Source: a virus
Virus record (IMG/VR): IMGVR_UViG_3300035183_001251
Location: 1-40,410 of that record
Direction: 5' to 3' (one strand)
DNA length: 40,410 nt
Below are positions 40,299-40,410 of the stretch, piece after piece. The notes beneath the pieces are model-generated. The model searched no databases, had not been told where the DNA came from, and was given only the letters and a program-made list of their open reading frames with translations. The position numbers were made by a program, and so were the translations under genes. How positions within the stretch are numbered: position 1 is the first letter of the stretch; each line of letters starts with the position of its first letter.

Positions 40299-40410
40299 AT
40301 GGCTAATATACAAGGTTGGAGAAATCCTTCACCAGAAGTTATCGTTCAAGAACTCTTTGATCTTGATCCAGATGGCAATCCTCTCTTACCAGATAACGGT
40401 ACAGTAGAAC
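40299..40410 (+). CDS. Unknown gene, 5' end only (runs off the right edge)
   Basis: ATG 40299 has GAGGTGA about five bases upstream and opens a frame that runs to the window edge, beginning MANIQGWRNPSPEVIVQELF and continuing with an Asp/Pro-rich stretch. An upstream in-frame ATG at 40269 has no ribosome site. Too short to assign. Confidence 0.6.
   Translation, partial: MANIQGWRNPSPEVIVQELFDLDPDGNPLLPDNGTVE

Overview
The window looks like part of the genome of a large AT-rich tailed phage related to the phiKZ group (jumbo phages with their own multisubunit RNA polymerases). The main evidence is three genes for split bacterial-type RNA polymerase subunits: one C-terminal beta part (25208-27361, minus) and two different C-terminal beta-prime parts (23250-25211 and 5885-7225, minus). 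Two distinct beta-prime C parts fit the phiKZ-type plan of one virion-packaged and one non-virion polymerase, each built from split beta and beta-prime chains. The other halves are not in this window. Standard stop codons (TAA, TGA) are used, genes are tightly packed, ribosome sites are strong, and I saw no tRNA, IS element, integrase or CRISPR array. The host cannot be named; the base composition suggests an AT-rich bacterium.

Layout. 1-2305 (minus): the start of an unknown gene and the motif B/C half of a family B DNA polymerase. 2408-5843 (plus): RNase H with a long extension, a duplicated beta-rich protein, a SLOG/DprA-like Rossmann protein and a charged helical protein. 5885-9932 (minus): RNA polymerase beta-prime C part and three unknown genes. 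10016-13530 (plus): two tail-fibre genes. 13583-16080 (minus): an unknown, possibly processed protein and a DnaB-like helicase. 16157-19517 (plus): a Rad50/SbcC/gp46-like ATPase overlapping a free kelch propeller gene. 19582-27361 (minus): small probably early genes, an SF2 helicase, and the beta and beta-prime pair. 27469-34968 (plus): a cluster of fibre and fibre-associated genes and a small zinc-finger protein. 35026-40184 (minus): three large unknown genes, probably structural, and a possible ssDNA-binding protein. 40299 to the end (plus): the start of another gene.

The most striking feature is a family of receptor-binding-type fibres. In four genes a six-bladed kelch-like propeller lies between the two halves of a phage tail-collar domain; a fifth has the same plan with a diverged insert. 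These C-terminal modules are joined to several different N-terminal parts and share near-identical DNA blocks, as expected of a recombining host-range cassette.

A second system is regulatory. A promoter-like element (core about TTNAGYWRCATATATA, minus strand) occurs five times, each time upstream of a minus-strand gene and just after the terminator of the previous unit. It is often followed by a stem-loop that would lie at or near the 5' end of the mRNA. One complete unit (element, leader hairpin, gene, terminator) is present twice, at about 20022-20617 and 22720-23202. Nearly every transcription unit ends in a perfect or near-perfect 11-16 bp inverted repeat. Several gene starts were moved to match clear ribosome sites.
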